From: Sebastes aleutianus
Lineage: Eukaryota; Chordata; Actinopteri; Perciformes; Sebastidae
Direction: 5' to 3'
Length of the DNA: 64,000 bases
Assembly: GCA_916700875.1 (NCBI GenBank)
Contig: CAKAKS010000066.1
Coordinates: 6,358,243 to 6,422,242, forward strand
Below are positions 18,023 through 30,441 of the stretch, piece by piece (position 1 is the first letter of the stretch; every line of letters starts with the position of its first letter). The notes below the pieces were generated by a model that was not told where the DNA came from, did no database searches, and was given only the letters and a program-made list of their open reading frames with translations. The translations under genes and the position numbers were made by a program.

Positions 18023-20135
18023 CTTAGCATGAAGGCTGGAAACAGGGGGAAACAGCTAGCCTGGCTTTGTCCAAAGCTAAGATAAGCTAAACAGTTCTAT
18101 TTACCGTACAGGTGTGAGGAGTGGTATCTGTCTTCTCATCTAACTCTGGCAACAAAGTGAACATTTCCCCAAGATGTCCAACTATTCCTTTAACTTGTAT
18201 GTTTTCTGGGATAATAAAAAAACAAAGCAGCTGCAGGAAACCCGTGCAAACAAACGGAATTAATGTAAACTTCAGAATCAGATGTATTTGTCAAGTATGA
18301 CTGTTCACACAGGGAATTTTACTCCGTTTATTTTACGTCTCTCTCAATGTACTCACACAAATATAAATAACAGCTAGGAACAAGGACAACAAAGCTGCAC
18401 AATAAAGGTAAACTTGTGTTCACATTACAAAATGGAACATAAATAACGAACTGCACAAACTTCTGTCTTGACCTCTGCTCTCTCATGACACAACTACGCC
18501 TCAGGGTGTGAGCAGCAGCTCCTCCTCCGAATGTGGCGACTGCAGAGATCGAGCAAATACCTTTTTCTCGGACATCCCTGTCATCTGCAGAACACTCACA
18601 CCAACCTATGGACATCATCCAGACAACCAGCCAGATATAGACACAAGCAGGTTGTATTCATATCCAAGCTGTGAGACGTTGTGAGCGAAAAGCCGGTTCC
18701 TCCGTGAGGAATCCTCCAAACTGTCGTCAAAAGTGCACCACGCTTCCAAAACAAACACCTGTCTGCTGCTCTCAACATCTGGTGTGTTAGCTCAGCTGCG
18801 AGATTTTGAAAACACATCGAAATGTCTGCTCCTCGATTCTCACAGATGATGAAGGATATGACCTTGAATAGCAAATCCTGCCGTGACCTGCTACATACAT
18901 CGATTTGTACATACAGCCGACATTCAGAGACAACAGTATGTGATGCGAGCTCAACGGAGCTCATGTGAAATGGATTTGTTGCTAATAGATTGGCTATGTG
19001 ATCTTCAGTATGTTAGAGGAGTCCTCATCACCATCTCCGGCTGTGTGACTTGGGAGCGTTCACGCTGCTCCGATGAATGATTCATCGGACCTTGAATCTT
19101 CTGAGGGTTTAAGGCTTTTGAAAGTAAAACGTTATAAAAGAGGGAAATTCATTTATAAAATGAGTTGCATAAAATTGTTATGCAACCTGTGTGAAGGTTA
19201 TCTTTTTACCTGGGTGAGAATGCACTGCATGATTATGCTGCTGTTCTGCTGCTCATTGGGATGCGGACAAATAAACAGGAGAAAACAGTAAAATGCTGAA
19301 TTTAATTTGAAAAACTGGCAGCAGTGGTTACTTTACCAGACGGGTGGAATGACTTTTCTACTCAATAACATGATGTGCAGACAGCTCATTCACTGGGGGA
19401 CAAAGTATGTCTTGAATAGTTGGGGAAGTTGATGTTTTGTTATCATTTAGACATATTTCAAGACCACTTTCACAACCGCACAAAAGGAATTTCATAGTTA
19501 ATTATCACTTCTAATACACAACAAAATGGAGTTTGTTAAAAAGGCCACTATGGAATTAAAATACTGATAATGTGTCAGAGAGCCCTGCACACATTTCTTT
19601 CATTTTCAAGGTTAAATTTGACTTTATCTATCTGGAGGATGGATCAAAACAAGATTATTGTGAGTTAACCAGATAATGTTGAGCTAAATAAAGGTTTAAA
19701 ACGATCAATACATCAGTCTACAGTAACTTACAGCTTCCATTTTCAGCTCAGGTGAATCTTTTATAACGTTTTTTTTTGCACAAAGTGTGTCCCGACCGCT
19801 GTCCAAGGTGCTGAACCTGAGACCACCGGGGACGAGGGAGCTGTCCGAGGTTAACGGCTGTTGATTGCTGTTGTTCACACTTTGATATTTACTTCATGAC
19901 ACCAGGGGGATATCCATGATTTTACTTCATGTAAGAAACATATCTATTTTAGTGTGGAAATTTGCACTTTTTTATGCCTTAGATTATTTATTAGCTTTTA
20001 CTTTAAATTTCGCTTTTGAAGATCTAAGATTTTTGTTGTAAACGACGCTTTGTTGTAATTGCTGTGCATCTGATGAAAATAAAGAAAGTTGAACTTGAAA
20101 CCTTGGATAAATGCTGTCCTCGACCAAAGAAATTC
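18023..20135. other. No gene; one possible retroelement tail
   Basis: About 18280-18350 reads like a LINE-type tail (GTCAAGTATGACTG...GGAATTTTACTCCG). The rest, including several open frames below 125 codons, has no recognisable protein similarity. Confidence 0.5.
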
Positions 20136-20580
20136 TTTGCTGAAAACTCCTACGATTTTGTCGACTTATCGATGAGTTGATTTAATCGACAGATCTGTAA
20201 AACGGAGTTTCTCTACAACTACGACTAAAACCACCAAAAAGACAGATTAGCCGACTAATCGAGTAAGAGAGGCAGCCCCAGACATTTTTAAATTAAGCTG
20301 TGATTTATACATGCAGGTGAAAGAAGCAATAGCAATAAAGTAAGAGTTTATTTAACATTAAAGTACGTCTTGTGAATGCATTGCATGATGGTCTACTGGG
20401 ACTCTTAATGGTGGAGAAATCAGTAATTCTGCCTCTTCTAATGTGGATTGCTCGCTGTGCATGTACACAGCGAGATATCCACATTAAAAAACATAAAAAA
20501 TGAGTAATCGACTAAAGAAATCTTAGTTGACTAAGACCAAAATGACCTATTAATCAACAAATCAACTACTTTGGATTATA
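20136..20580. repeat. Dispersed repeat related to 7855-8555
   Basis: Shares GATTTATACATGCAGGTGAA and GGGACTCTTAATGGTGG with the slc20a2 intron copy, in the same orientation. It includes a hairpin, CTCGCTGTG-CATGTA-CACAGCGAG, at about 20451-20475. Confidence 0.7.
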
Positions 20581-20890
20581 CTGGCCGGGTAATTTCAGAC
20601 ATTTATGACAATATTTTAATTGACAACTTATTATGATGTTGTTTTGGTGTTGTTAAAATTAAGCTTCCACTTTTGGAAACATCTCCAGGGACTCCAGAAG
20701 ATGGGAGATTGATTTAATTAAATTTAGAATATTTAGGGTGAATTTTTCCTTTTTAGAAGCATATACTGCATAACTGTCTTTATGAATACTTCATATGCCA
20801 TTATTCCCACCACGTTTTACTGCAATCAGCTTTATGAGATTTTTCTAATTTTGCCTATTTCTGAAACGGTTTATAGAAAACAATCTTTAC
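20581..20890. other. No gene or repeat recognised
   Basis: AT-rich filler between two repeats. Confidence 0.5.
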
Positions 20891-20894
20891 TCTC

Positions 20895-21030
20895 TGGTGG
20901 CTGTTGCTCAGGAGGTAGAGCAGGTTGTCCACTAATTGTTGTCCGGTCCTATTTCCCGTTCTTTCGGTCACTGAACCCAAAATTGCTCCCAATGGGCAGG
21001 CCAGCGTCTTTGTGTGGCAAAGCGATTTGT
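20895..21030 (+). mobile_element. Degenerate tRNA-derived SINE
   Basis: GGTGGCTGTTGCTCAGGAGG then TAGAGCAGGTTGTCCACTAA resembles the tRNA-like head of a common teleost SINE (A-box region), followed by CACTGAACCCAAAATTGCTCC typical of its body. The B box is decayed, so it is not a functional tRNA. Confidence 0.65.
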
Positions 21031-21849
21031 TCACTAAAATAGAAAAGCATATGCTGTAAGTGCAGTACGATTACCATCTCATACTCAGCTTGAAATAAAC
21101 TGCAGTCCCTTTAAAAAAAAGATCCCCGAAATGAAATAAAAAAACACTTGAAAGCGACGTACTCTCTGAGGCAACATGCTCTTGAGGATTATTTCTGGCA
21201 GACACATTTTCTTCCTGTGGGTGTCAGGTGGCAAAACAGTACACACATAATGAGACACACAACACGGGGAAAACAAGACTAAATTAGGTCTTCAAGTTAA
21301 TCTATGCTGGAATATTTAATCAGGATGTCTAGAGGACACAGCCAAGATTTTAAAGAGGGAAGTTGTACAATAGATGTGGAGAATATTAACATTGCACATC
21401 CCTGTTACAACACTGACCTCTGGAAGAGAAACTACTCACGGTGATCACTTCTCTAACAGTTTGCTGCCGTCGCTGCACGCAGTGCTGGCTCATTAATCTG
21501 CCTGAGATGCCACTGCACCACAGCCACAGCTGGTGCAAAACACTGTGTCACGAGCTACAGCCTGCATTGACACACGGCTGCACTATCATCCACGCACTGA
21601 TTCCTCCTCTCATCAGCTAACCCCCTTTATCTCTAGGCTGAAAGGACCGGAGAGAGAAACATACATGCGGCGTCAGATGATGACGCACAGCAGCATCACA
21701 ACCGGCACCGGCTAATTGTCACACCTGAAGCATACGCAACTGCAGTCTGTGAATCCCAAGGACACAGGATGCTCACGTCTACCTGATGCCTTATAAAGTT
21801 AAAAAAAACAACAGACAGGCTAGTAGGCCTGGAAATCAACTCCACTCAC
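21031..21849. other. No gene or clear repeat
   Basis: Nothing recognised on either strand. Confidence 0.5.
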
Positions 21850-22026
21850 CTTCATGTCTCCTCACATCAGTGGAGGGTGAGAAAGTGGTGGAGATGAATG
21901 AATGTCAAAGACAGTATTGGGGAGAGAAACACAGAGAAACGGTAGGCTGAGAAAGAATGAAAACCGGGAGGTGAGCATGTGATATGACATGAAATCAAAT
22001 AATGAGGAGAGAGTGAAGGAGAACAG
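21850..22026 (-). other. Candidate untranslated internal exon of slc20a2
   Basis: On the minus strand a long pyrimidine tract (CTCTCCCCCTCTCCTCCTG) runs into TCATCAG| at 22028-22027, and the sequence ends AAG|GTGAGT with the donor at 21849. Both sites are strong and 177 nt apart. No protein is encoded. It could be a 5' leader exon between the CpG-rich block and coding exon 1, or chance in CT-rich DNA. Confidence 0.3.
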
Positions 22027-22949
22027 CTGATGACAGGAGGAGAGGGGGAGAGAAAGGAAATCAGCAGGTTGTGGTGGTGTTGCAGGAGAGAGAAGGAGGG
22101 AGCTAACAAGAGAGAGTGAGAGAGCAGCGCAGCCAGCTGAGTCTAGACGGCCTCTTAAAGGAAAGCATCCGCATTCACAGCACACACCAGCCAATGACGG
22201 ATGTCGGAGAGGCCGAGGCGTGCCGCTGACTGGCTGTCTGTGAGCAGAGAGGATGGACAGATGGAGAGGAGGCAGCCAATGACGGCGGAGGAGAATAACC
22301 AAGCGAAGGGGGAGAGGAGCTGAAGCGCTGTTGTTCAGCCGGAGAAAAGCATGCCGACGGATCAAGGGCATTCAGAGCAGCAGCATTCCCTTGGTTACGC
22401 CGGTCAATAAAATATGCACATTTTGGCACCTAAATATTGACTGAGGAAAGCTACAGTGTGAGTTACACAATCATCTTGTTACAGCATCTGATGGAATGAG
22501 CCACTGAGCCACTTTGGGCCATTTTTCTTGGTAACACAGAGGCCCGTCACACAAGACAGCACACACTATCTCAACACTGTCATTTGGCTGCGATCCACCC
22601 ATCACTTTCTCTGCCTTTTCTCTCGCTGCCACAATTGTCCCTTTCAAAGACACGCTGAAGAACAGTATGTCTTTATGCGACTGTGGGTTCGGCGAGCAGA
22701 GACAGCGGCTCGTCGAGTGCGGAGCAGATTCACCGCAGGCTCAGAGCAGAGCCACGTCTGCTACAAGACGCATGGCAAGAAAGATCCCACAGACCAACAT
22801 TAACAGGCCTTTCTAGCGAAGTAGTCTATGAGGGAGAAGGCAAGAGAAGCAGATGAGTTGAAGCTTTCCGGCAGGTTTTTTGTTTTAAAATATGACTGCA
22901 GCACAACACTCTGGACTTGGAATCTTTATAAATGTTTTTCAAACTTTGG
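22027..22949. other. Purine-rich and moderately CpG-containing stretch, no gene
   Basis: 22030-22130 is GA-rich; 22140-22400 has scattered CpGs (CCGAGGCGTGCCGCTGAC and similar). It could be a weak promoter on the minus strand, but I see no decisive element. Confidence 0.4.
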
Positions 22950-22957
22950 AAAAATGT

Positions 22958-23647
22958 TAGGGAAGCACCGATACTGGATGGGATATCAGGCCGATACCGA
23001 TTCAAATAGCTGGATCAGATATGGATATGGATAGATGGATAGACTTTACTGATCCCCAAAGGGTAATTGAGGTGTTACAGCAGTAATTTACATCACAAAA
23101 ACGTGCATCACTCACACAAACTGCAGTATATACTACTTTAAACTGGATAAAAGAAATAAAAAATACAATAGAAATAAAATTAAAGATATATCTCTGCTGT
23201 GCAATGGGGCCGATCCATTCTACTCAATTTTTATAAGTTTATATGCTATATACATTATTCATTGTAGTTTGAATTCCTGTTTTAGTTTTAACCAATTTGT
23301 TGCTGCATTAAAGAGGTTTACACTTGAATTGCAATTCCTGGTAAGTTAGAAGATTTTCCACCAAGTTGCTGCTGTATGATTTATCATTTTCATAATAAAG
23401 AACAATTAAATAAATATATATGTATGTATTTATTGGTTACATTTTGCTTTACAAAGTTAGGAAAGCAATGTTTAAGTCAAGCCTGATGTTGTCTTAAACA
23501 TAAAAGAATAGTCACTTCCACACAGTGAGACATACAGCTTCTTAATTAAACACTGGTATCAGATCGGTACTCGGTATCAGCCGATACCCAAAGACCAGGT
23601 ATCGCTATCGAGACTGGGACTGAAAAAGTCGGATCGGTGCATCCCTG
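22958..23647. mobile_element. hAT-like element with perfect target duplication, containing a nested insertion
   Basis: Ends TAGGGAAGCACCGAT and ATCGGTGCATCCCTG are inverted repeats. AAAAATGT occurs at 22950-22957 and again at 23648-23655, a perfect 8-bp duplication. Inner GGCCGATACCGATTC and TCGGTATCAGCCGATACC continue the family text. A LINE-tail-like piece interrupts the middle. Confidence 0.92.
23020..23470. mobile_element. LINE-tail-like insertion inside the hAT element
   Basis: GATGGATAGACTTTACTGAT then CCCCAAAGGGTAATTGAGGT is the common fish LINE tail text of the TTTATTGATCCC type. It separates the two hAT ends. The exact junctions are uncertain. Confidence 0.6.
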
Positions 23648-23655
23648 AAAAATGT

Positions 23656-24654
23656 ACCACGGTTTGGCTCAACCACAAACTTGCCTCACACAAATTCCTC
23701 AAGTCGTTCTTTGTTCTGTTTAAATCATAAAAACATTACTCACGTCCACCGTTGAAGCTAATGTTGAATGCAATGTCAGGTGCCACTCTGCAGCTCAGGT
23801 CCTGTTCCCTTCGTTCTCACATACTGTGTACGGACTAGAATAGGGCCAATAGATTGGTTTGTCCAGCGCTGCTCAGAGGTCTGATCTCGTGTTTGTTTGA
23901 GTTCCTGTGGCTTTCTGCTCTATCGTCTCTCACTCATTCTCTCCCTTTCTGTCCCCCAACTGGCCCTGCCTGCTAAAAAGCCTATCTGCGTCAGCTGCAC
24001 CTGCTGCCTCCGACTCTCTGCTTCGCAGCGGGGAGGCGCCGTCTCCTAGAACCAAAACACACACATACGTGCACACACTCTCTGTACAGTGTTGAGATCA
24101 GTCAGCCTCCACGAGCAGGAGGGGGGTCGCTTAAGAATGACAACAACAGCGTGCATGACTGCGAAGAGCATGTCGCTCTCAACGCCGTCTTCAAAGAGTC
24201 CTCTCACACACACACACACACACACACACATTTCCATAAATCCTCTCACTCATTCTATTTTCTCTCCACCGCCGTGGGTCTGCATTGCAGCACTAAGTCA
24301 GGTTGTCAAGAAGCAAGTAACTGTGGTAATCCTTCCGATTGCTTCTGACGGCCATTACAAGCACACAGGCAATCCGTCAAATACTAATGTGGGCCTGCAG
24401 CTAAATCACTAGTTTCCACTGCACTTTTTTTGGCTGATTTGTCCAGATAGAGATGAGTTATCATCCTTCCTGCTGTCTGCTCCACATCACTTAAGTCCCA
24501 AGGCAGAAATATCTCAGGGCACAATCCCTTATCTGAAACAAAATCGCCGCTTAACTTCAGGCTTTATGAATATTTATTTTCCCTTCATAGTATATTTAGG
24601 TTTGACACAAGAACTGACAGCATGTGGTGCCTATTTCAAATGTAATTTTGGGTG
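23656..24654. other. No gene; contains one CA tract
   Basis: Apart from the CA tract at 24206-24230 nothing is recognised. The open frames here run through low-complexity or unique non-coding text. Confidence 0.5.
24206..24230. repeat. (CA)n microsatellite
   Basis: About 12 CA units. Confidence 0.95.
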
Positions 24655-24830
24655 TTGGGGCGTCCCGGTAGCTCACCTGGTGGAGCAGGCACCCCATGTA
24701 CCGAGGCTGAGTCCTTACAACAGCGGCGACCCACGGACCTTTGCTGCATGTCATCCCCCCCCCTCTCTCTCTCCCCCCGTTTCATAACTATCACTGTCAC
24801 TATCAAATAAAGGCAATATACCAAAGAAAT
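24655..24830 (+). mobile_element. tRNA-derived SINE
   Basis: GGGGCGTCCCGGTAGCTCAC then CTGGTGGAGCAGGCACCCCA is a tRNA-like head; the body has CCTTTGCTGCATGTCATCCC, a C/T-rich stretch and the tail TATCAAATAAAGGCAA. This is a well-known teleost SINE layout. Confidence 0.85.
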
Positions 24831-24873
24831 AATCTAAAAAACTAATAACTTTGGGTGTCCAATGTGTACCTAT

Positions 24874-25543
24874 TATGGCTGTCAATCAATTGAAATATTT
24901 AATCGTGATTAATCACAAATGAATCACACATTTTTTTCAAAATGTACCTTAAAGGTAGATTTGTCAAGTATTTAATCCTCTTATCAACATGGAAGTGGGA
25001 AAATATGCTGCTTTATGCAAATGTATGTATATATTTATTATTGGAAATCAATTAAAAACACAAAACAATGACAGATATTGTCCAGAAACCCTCACAGGTA
25101 CTGCATTTACCATAAAAAATATGCTCAAATCATAACATGGCAAACTGCAGCCCATCAACAGCTGTCAGTGTGTCCGTGTGCTGACTTGACTATGACTTGC
25201 CCCAAACTGCATGTGATTATCATAAAGTGGGCATGTCTGTAAAGGGGAGACTCGTGGGTACCCATAGAACCCATTTTCATTCACATATCTAGAAAATGGC
25301 CATGCCAGTTTTTCCTCACCAAAATTTAGTGTAAGGTTGATACTAGCTACTATACTAGTATGACGTGGTTGGTACCAATGGATTCCTGAGGTTTTCTAGT
25401 TTCATATGATGCCATTATCTTCACTCCAGCTTCAAAACCCATTTCAACCTAAAAATCGCAAGTTGCGTTAAAAAAAGGAAATTAGTGGTGTTGAAACAGA
25501 TTTGCGTTAACGTGTTATTATCGCGTTAACTTTGACAGCCCTA
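24874..25543. mobile_element. hAT-like non-autonomous element (about 670 bp)
   Basis: The left end TATGGCTGTCAA and the right end TTGACAGCCCTA are inverted repeats with one mismatch. Inner text TTAATCGTGATTAATCACAA and GCGTTAACGTGTTATTATCG is characteristic of a dispersed fish family. The flanking duplication is too decayed to call. Confidence 0.8.
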
Positions 25544-27480
25544 ACTTATACATTTATGTTTGGAAAAACTGAATTAAATATTGTAAGTATATGATAAGAA
25601 CTAATGCTTTCATGTAAATTCAAATTCACGAAGAACATCTCAGAATATGAGTGCACTGTTGATAATGAAATAGATTGATGAATGGTTTCATGTCATCGGC
25701 ACTCTCCGACCGCCGACGACAAAGATTAACAACAGCCAATAGTAATAAATCACTCAGAGTTAACAACCTACATCGATTTAAGCACCGGCAATCTACAAGG
25801 CTGTGTATGAAGTCACAGAAAACACTCGATCGTCTTCTTCTGTGGATTAATATGGCGGATGGCGAGCTACCTTCTCCAATCCGATTTCAAAGGATGACAA
25901 AAATCAGAGAAATGTCAGAGCCACACTGCATAGACTAGAAGTATCTGAGCCTTTAGCAACACTGAAGCAGGACGCGTTACAACAGCAAACAATCGAGCCC
26001 CCCCTCTGGCTTCCAGTGTTGAGTAAGCCTTAAGTTTAAATACTCTTTTAAGGTCAGCTCTCTCTGGTTTCAGCGGAGACTGAGCACGGGTTTGACTCCC
26101 TCACCCTGAAATGGCAAAGTGACAGAAGCGACTCCTCCCTGTTCCGAGTGTCTGCCTGTACAAATGTTTTATGTCACGACGCTGTGCCGTCCTTACACTG
26201 TGTTTGTTTATAAGGAGGGACTATAAAAGGACACGGATTTACAGCGATACAATGAGAGGAATAGAAGAATGAAAACAGATATTATTACTGACTGAACATC
26301 TAAAAAAGGCATGAAAATTCATATGATTTCGACAGAGGGGATTTGAAATGATTCTCCAAAAAGGTCCAGCTGAGCACACACACAATGTATAAAAACCACC
26401 GAGGCTAAAATAGCAGCAACACAAAGGATGCAGAGCCCAGAATAAAGCTTTTAGCTTTTAGGCCGGCAGAAATTATTAGTCACCTCTGAGAATAAACCAC
26501 GCTCACAACGGGGATCCTAATTGACCAAATTAAAATGTGCCTCAAAGATGAAAACAGAGCCAACTACTTTATTACCAACAGTATAAGGGGGGGCCTGTTT
26601 TGTTGGCTTCCCCTTCACATCACAGGACTACCGACACTGTTAGGCTCAGTACGTACCAACAATAGTGGCTTTCTGAGGTTGCAGTCCGGCTTTCTTCTCT
26701 TTCTGCCTCCATGTTCCTGACTGTAGGAGTCATCTTACCCTTGACCCTCTCTCTGTTTTCCTCACCCCCCCCTTCCTCCTCCTCTTCCCACACTCAGCTA
26801 CAGTTCCAGTTCTCTTCCAGGAATCAGCGCCAGTGCCCAATAAGCAAAGCCTGCCCCCTGCACCCTCCGTGCTTCCTCCTCTGCTCACCCCCACCCAATC
26901 CCTCCTCATCTTAAGGTGTGGAAGCGGAGAAATGTTGACCTGGCTCTGGACTCTACCTACCTCTTTCTCCACTGCTGAGACTGGTAATCTACTGTTTGCA
27001 TGCTCTGTGGTATTAAAATGTGTTACTGGGGCAAAGTGGGTGCCGGTATTAGTGAGAGCTGAAAACACAGAAAGAAAAAACAGGGCAGGAGACTCTGAGA
27101 TAAGAGAGGTACAAGCATGACTAATGATGTTTTAGGCCACACTAATGGGGATAAATGCATCTCGTCCTCTCTGTTTTTTCGACTTCCATCTACACTACGC
27201 TGCTGACAGTCCAGTGAAATCTTAATGAAAGTGTTCTCCGCAGCGGAGATCTACAAAACGCCGGTCTTGTGTTGTAGTGAAAAGAAAATGCTTTTTGAAA
27301 AGGCTGACATATAATCACGCAATCCATTTGAGAATTAAGACGCGTTTGGACATCCTCTCCCTCTCCCCCTTTCCTGTCTAGCACTCTGTCCGATCCAATA
27401 AAGGCAAAAAAAGCCAGAACAAAAATAATATTTAGGAAAATAAAAAAAAATATCTGAAGATGGTGCAAACACTGTAAAGT
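25544..27480. other. No gene or clear repeat
   Basis: Nothing recognised; open frames at 26711-27120 lie in C/T-rich, low-complexity DNA. Confidence 0.5.
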
Positions 27481-27481
27481 A

Positions 27482-27800
27482 GGGCTGTGTATTCGCAAGA
27501 ATCTGGCGATATGATACGTATCATGATACAGGTGTTACGATCCAATATATTGCTATACTGTAATCAAGGCGATATTTTGCAATTTTGTAAATCTAATTTT
27601 AGGAAAACTATCTTAGTATAAAGAACACACCACCATATGCATCAAATCTATGTAAAAATGTTGACTTTTTCATGCAATCAGACCAGTGGGCTCTGCATTT
27701 GAATCTATCACAGTCCCTGTAACTCACATTTTAAGGTTTCAGTTGTGCTTATAAAAAATAATCATCTCCTTTTCAGGTTTTTATTGTTTTACAATATTGA
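27482..27800. mobile_element. hAT-like element, one end only
   Basis: Starts TAGGGCTGTGTATTCGCAAG and continues with the ATCTGGCGATATGATACG text of a dispersed family. The matching opposite end was not found, so it is probably truncated. Confidence 0.55.
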
Positions 27801-28264
27801 ATCAAAGTTGATTTAATGTGGCTGTCGACACTGATTAACAGAAAAGGGCCCAGATAGAAAGAGATCTAAATGAATTACAAATATAAAATACATTTCCAGG
27901 TGCCTTGCTGTGCATTGAACTTTGCTCATTTTCAAGACATGTCTTTCTGAAAGTCTAATCCATCCATATATACATGTATGTTACATGATCATATTCATGT
28001 AGTAGCAGTCTGGGAAAGTTCAACATAGTGTTAAGGTGCTAAAGGCGGAACAGCAGGTGGTAAAAGGTTAAAGAATAAACACATAAGCAGAGTTTAAAAG
28101 TATCTGCGTTGCTGGATCACCATGTGTTTGTTGTGGACATATTTCAGGAAAAGGAAATAATTCAGCAGGTAAGGAAAAAAAACAAGCTGATAAACCAACT
28201 GTGGATATTTTTCAAGTATAGTATAATATGAAAATGCATGTTTGTTTCTATAGAGTGGAGCAAG
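27801..28264. other. No gene; perhaps the rest of the truncated element
   Basis: AT-rich, nothing recognised. Confidence 0.4.
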
Positions 28265-28810
28265 AATGAGTCCAAAAACTCAGAAATGAGTTAGTATATT
28301 AGCGCTTCCGGTTCCCTCGTCTGGAAGTCTTTTTGAATGAGTTTTTATTGAGATGCCTGAAATAACATTTTGTTCTACGATATAAAATACATCAATAAAT
28401 ATCCCACTTGTGAATTCTGAAGCCTTTATTTTTCTTAAAAAAGGCGGTTGCTAACAAGAGGCTAAATGAGACTACTAAACGTCATCACGCCGACTCATCA
28501 ACCTTTACAGCCTCGTTGTGTATACTCACGCTCATGCGACATGGTGTAGTCGGTTTATAGCCTAACGTTAGCTTTTTACTTCTGGCGATTGCATTCACGC
28601 TTCAACAATCATAAAAGTGGTGTTCATTTGTGGAGATTATCTTGCTGAACAAAACGTGTAAGTATCATAAACGTGTGTTTGGCACAGAGCTTATTTTCTG
28701 CAATAATCCAAAACCCGATGGAAAAATCCTACTGGCTTTTTGTCGAGGGAACCCGGGCGATGCTAACTTCCGGGTAAGCCTACAAAAATACCTCACCCCT
28801 GCACCACTCT
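28265..28810 (-). repeat. Dispersed repeat, copy 2, with inverted ends
   Basis: Matches 4722-5165 in the opposite orientation. CTTCCGGTTCCCTCG near 28307-28321 is mirrored by CGAGGGAACCCGGG...CTTCCGG near 28744-28772, suggesting inverted termini of a DNA element. Confidence 0.75.
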
Positions 28811-29639
28811 AATAATTAACTATAAATAATAACTATAGAATGATGGACATTTGTGACCTTGCATGGCGGTGTCCCCACATTTGAGGTTAAAAGAAGGGAA
28901 GAGTGAAAGAGAAAGAGAAATAGAGCGAGGGTGAACGGCCTCCTAAGCTGGATCTAGTGACCTGTGCCCTCCTGCTCTTAATCCAGGCTTCCAGCACATG
29001 ACCCAGCTAACAGCATTATGGAGTGCTTTGATTAGACCTGCTGCTGTACGCACGTAGTGGCGTTGGTGGGGGGGGGGGGACATGGGGTCCTTTGCTCTGC
29101 CACCACTTTGCAGGAATGCCAGGCCTCTGCACTGACACATACCTATGCACACACACACACACACACACACACTGTATTAACCATACGTTTAACCTCCGCC
29201 AACACGCAGCGAAGAAAAGACACGAGACTGGCCGGATTAGGCCTGCAAGTCAGTGAGTCAGCGGATTACCTCTCCACTGTTATTCTAGGTGAAAACTAAG
29301 TGAAAATGTGCTGCTAGCATTAGCCGCGGCTGATATGAGCTGCAAGAATGGTACTTGGAGCGGTCACAACAGGCAGGGGAATTTCACATGACGACTTCAG
29401 CAGTAGGCCTTAATCGCATCGAGGGGTCTCACAAAGGGAGACGTTTATTTTTAAGTTTATGAACTGACCGGAATAAACAATCTCAAAACTTATTTTTATG
29501 TTTGCAATTGATAGAGAGAAAAAACAACCCTTACAAGGGCTTGAAAGTGAAAGTGAATCCTGAATTGTGTCCATATCACAAAGTATCAAAAAGAGTTGGC
29601 ACTGAATTTGTGGTCAGATTTCCTGATGTAAATCTCTCT
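28811..29639. other. No gene; G-run and CA tract only
   Basis: Nothing else recognised. Confidence 0.5.
29148..29172. repeat. (CA)n microsatellite
   Basis: About 12 CA units, just downstream of a run of G at about 29069-29079. Confidence 0.95.
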
Positions 29640-29703
29640 CTACGTTATAGAAATTAGTAGCATTAAAACAAATTTGCCATCGCGTTAACCTTGAGAGCCC
29701 TAG
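29640..29703. repeat. Fragment of the 24874-25543 family
   Basis: GAAATTAGTAGCATTAAAAC then ATCGCGTTAACCTTGAGAGC and CCTA match the right end of that hAT-like element. Confidence 0.7.
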
Positions 29704-30441
29704 TTTGAACGATATGTGACCCAGTTCAATACGCATTTACCACTCAATACTGTATAATTGACAACAATTTCTGGTGTGCTTCGCCTCTTACCATACCATG
29801 CAATAGGGAGGGAAAGCTGGCCATATGAAAACAATACTGTAGAGAGTAAACTGTTGGGGAATTCAGCACAGCATGTCTTCACTGTTGGAGATTAACTGTA
29901 TGTTGGATTCCCTCTAGGGAAGATATGTCTGCTATGTCCTTCCAATGTTTGTACAGCAATGAATCACAAATATATGACTAACTAGTGACAACCTTACAGA
30001 TTTAAATCCTCTCTGGCAACATAAGGGAATTTGTCAGAGAACCCAGATTCAACATCAACTTTTTTTAAGCCACTGAGGATATTGTGTTGTTCAACAGCCA
30101 GATCCATTCAATCTGACAGATTTCAGAACTACAAAAGCTCAGTTCTCCTCCTAAAAGATTGATGAAGATAGAAACTGAAGAGTCTACCGACAGGCTCCAG
30201 ACAGAGAACAAATCTGTGCACCAACAAAATCACAATCTTGACTTGTCAACAGAGTAAAAATATTCCCTGGCAGGAGAGTTGGCTCCATGCTGCTACAACT
30301 ACTTCTGCAGCATGAATGAGTTAATCCTAAAATTACACAGAACACACTGTGACCAGTGTTATCTATCACATGTTTGCCAGTAGTGTTGCACACTTGGAGC
30401 GCATGCTGCACACACTCACACACAGATTGTACTTTTCAACC
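29704..30441. other. No gene or clear repeat
   Basis: Nothing recognised. Confidence 0.5.

Noticed and set aside
20895..21030. Possible tRNA gene
   Set aside because: Only the A-box half resembles a tRNA; the B box and cloverleaf are lost, and the body matches a SINE.
22175..22429. Ser/Pro-rich minus-strand frames in the 22 kb region
   Set aside because: Low-complexity purine/pyrimidine-rich DNA with no homologue; at most untranslated leader.
28630..28812. 60-codon frame partly shared with 4718-4936, which looks like conserved coding sequence
   Set aside because: The shared peptide comes from two copies of a dispersed non-autonomous repeat and is interrupted differently in each.
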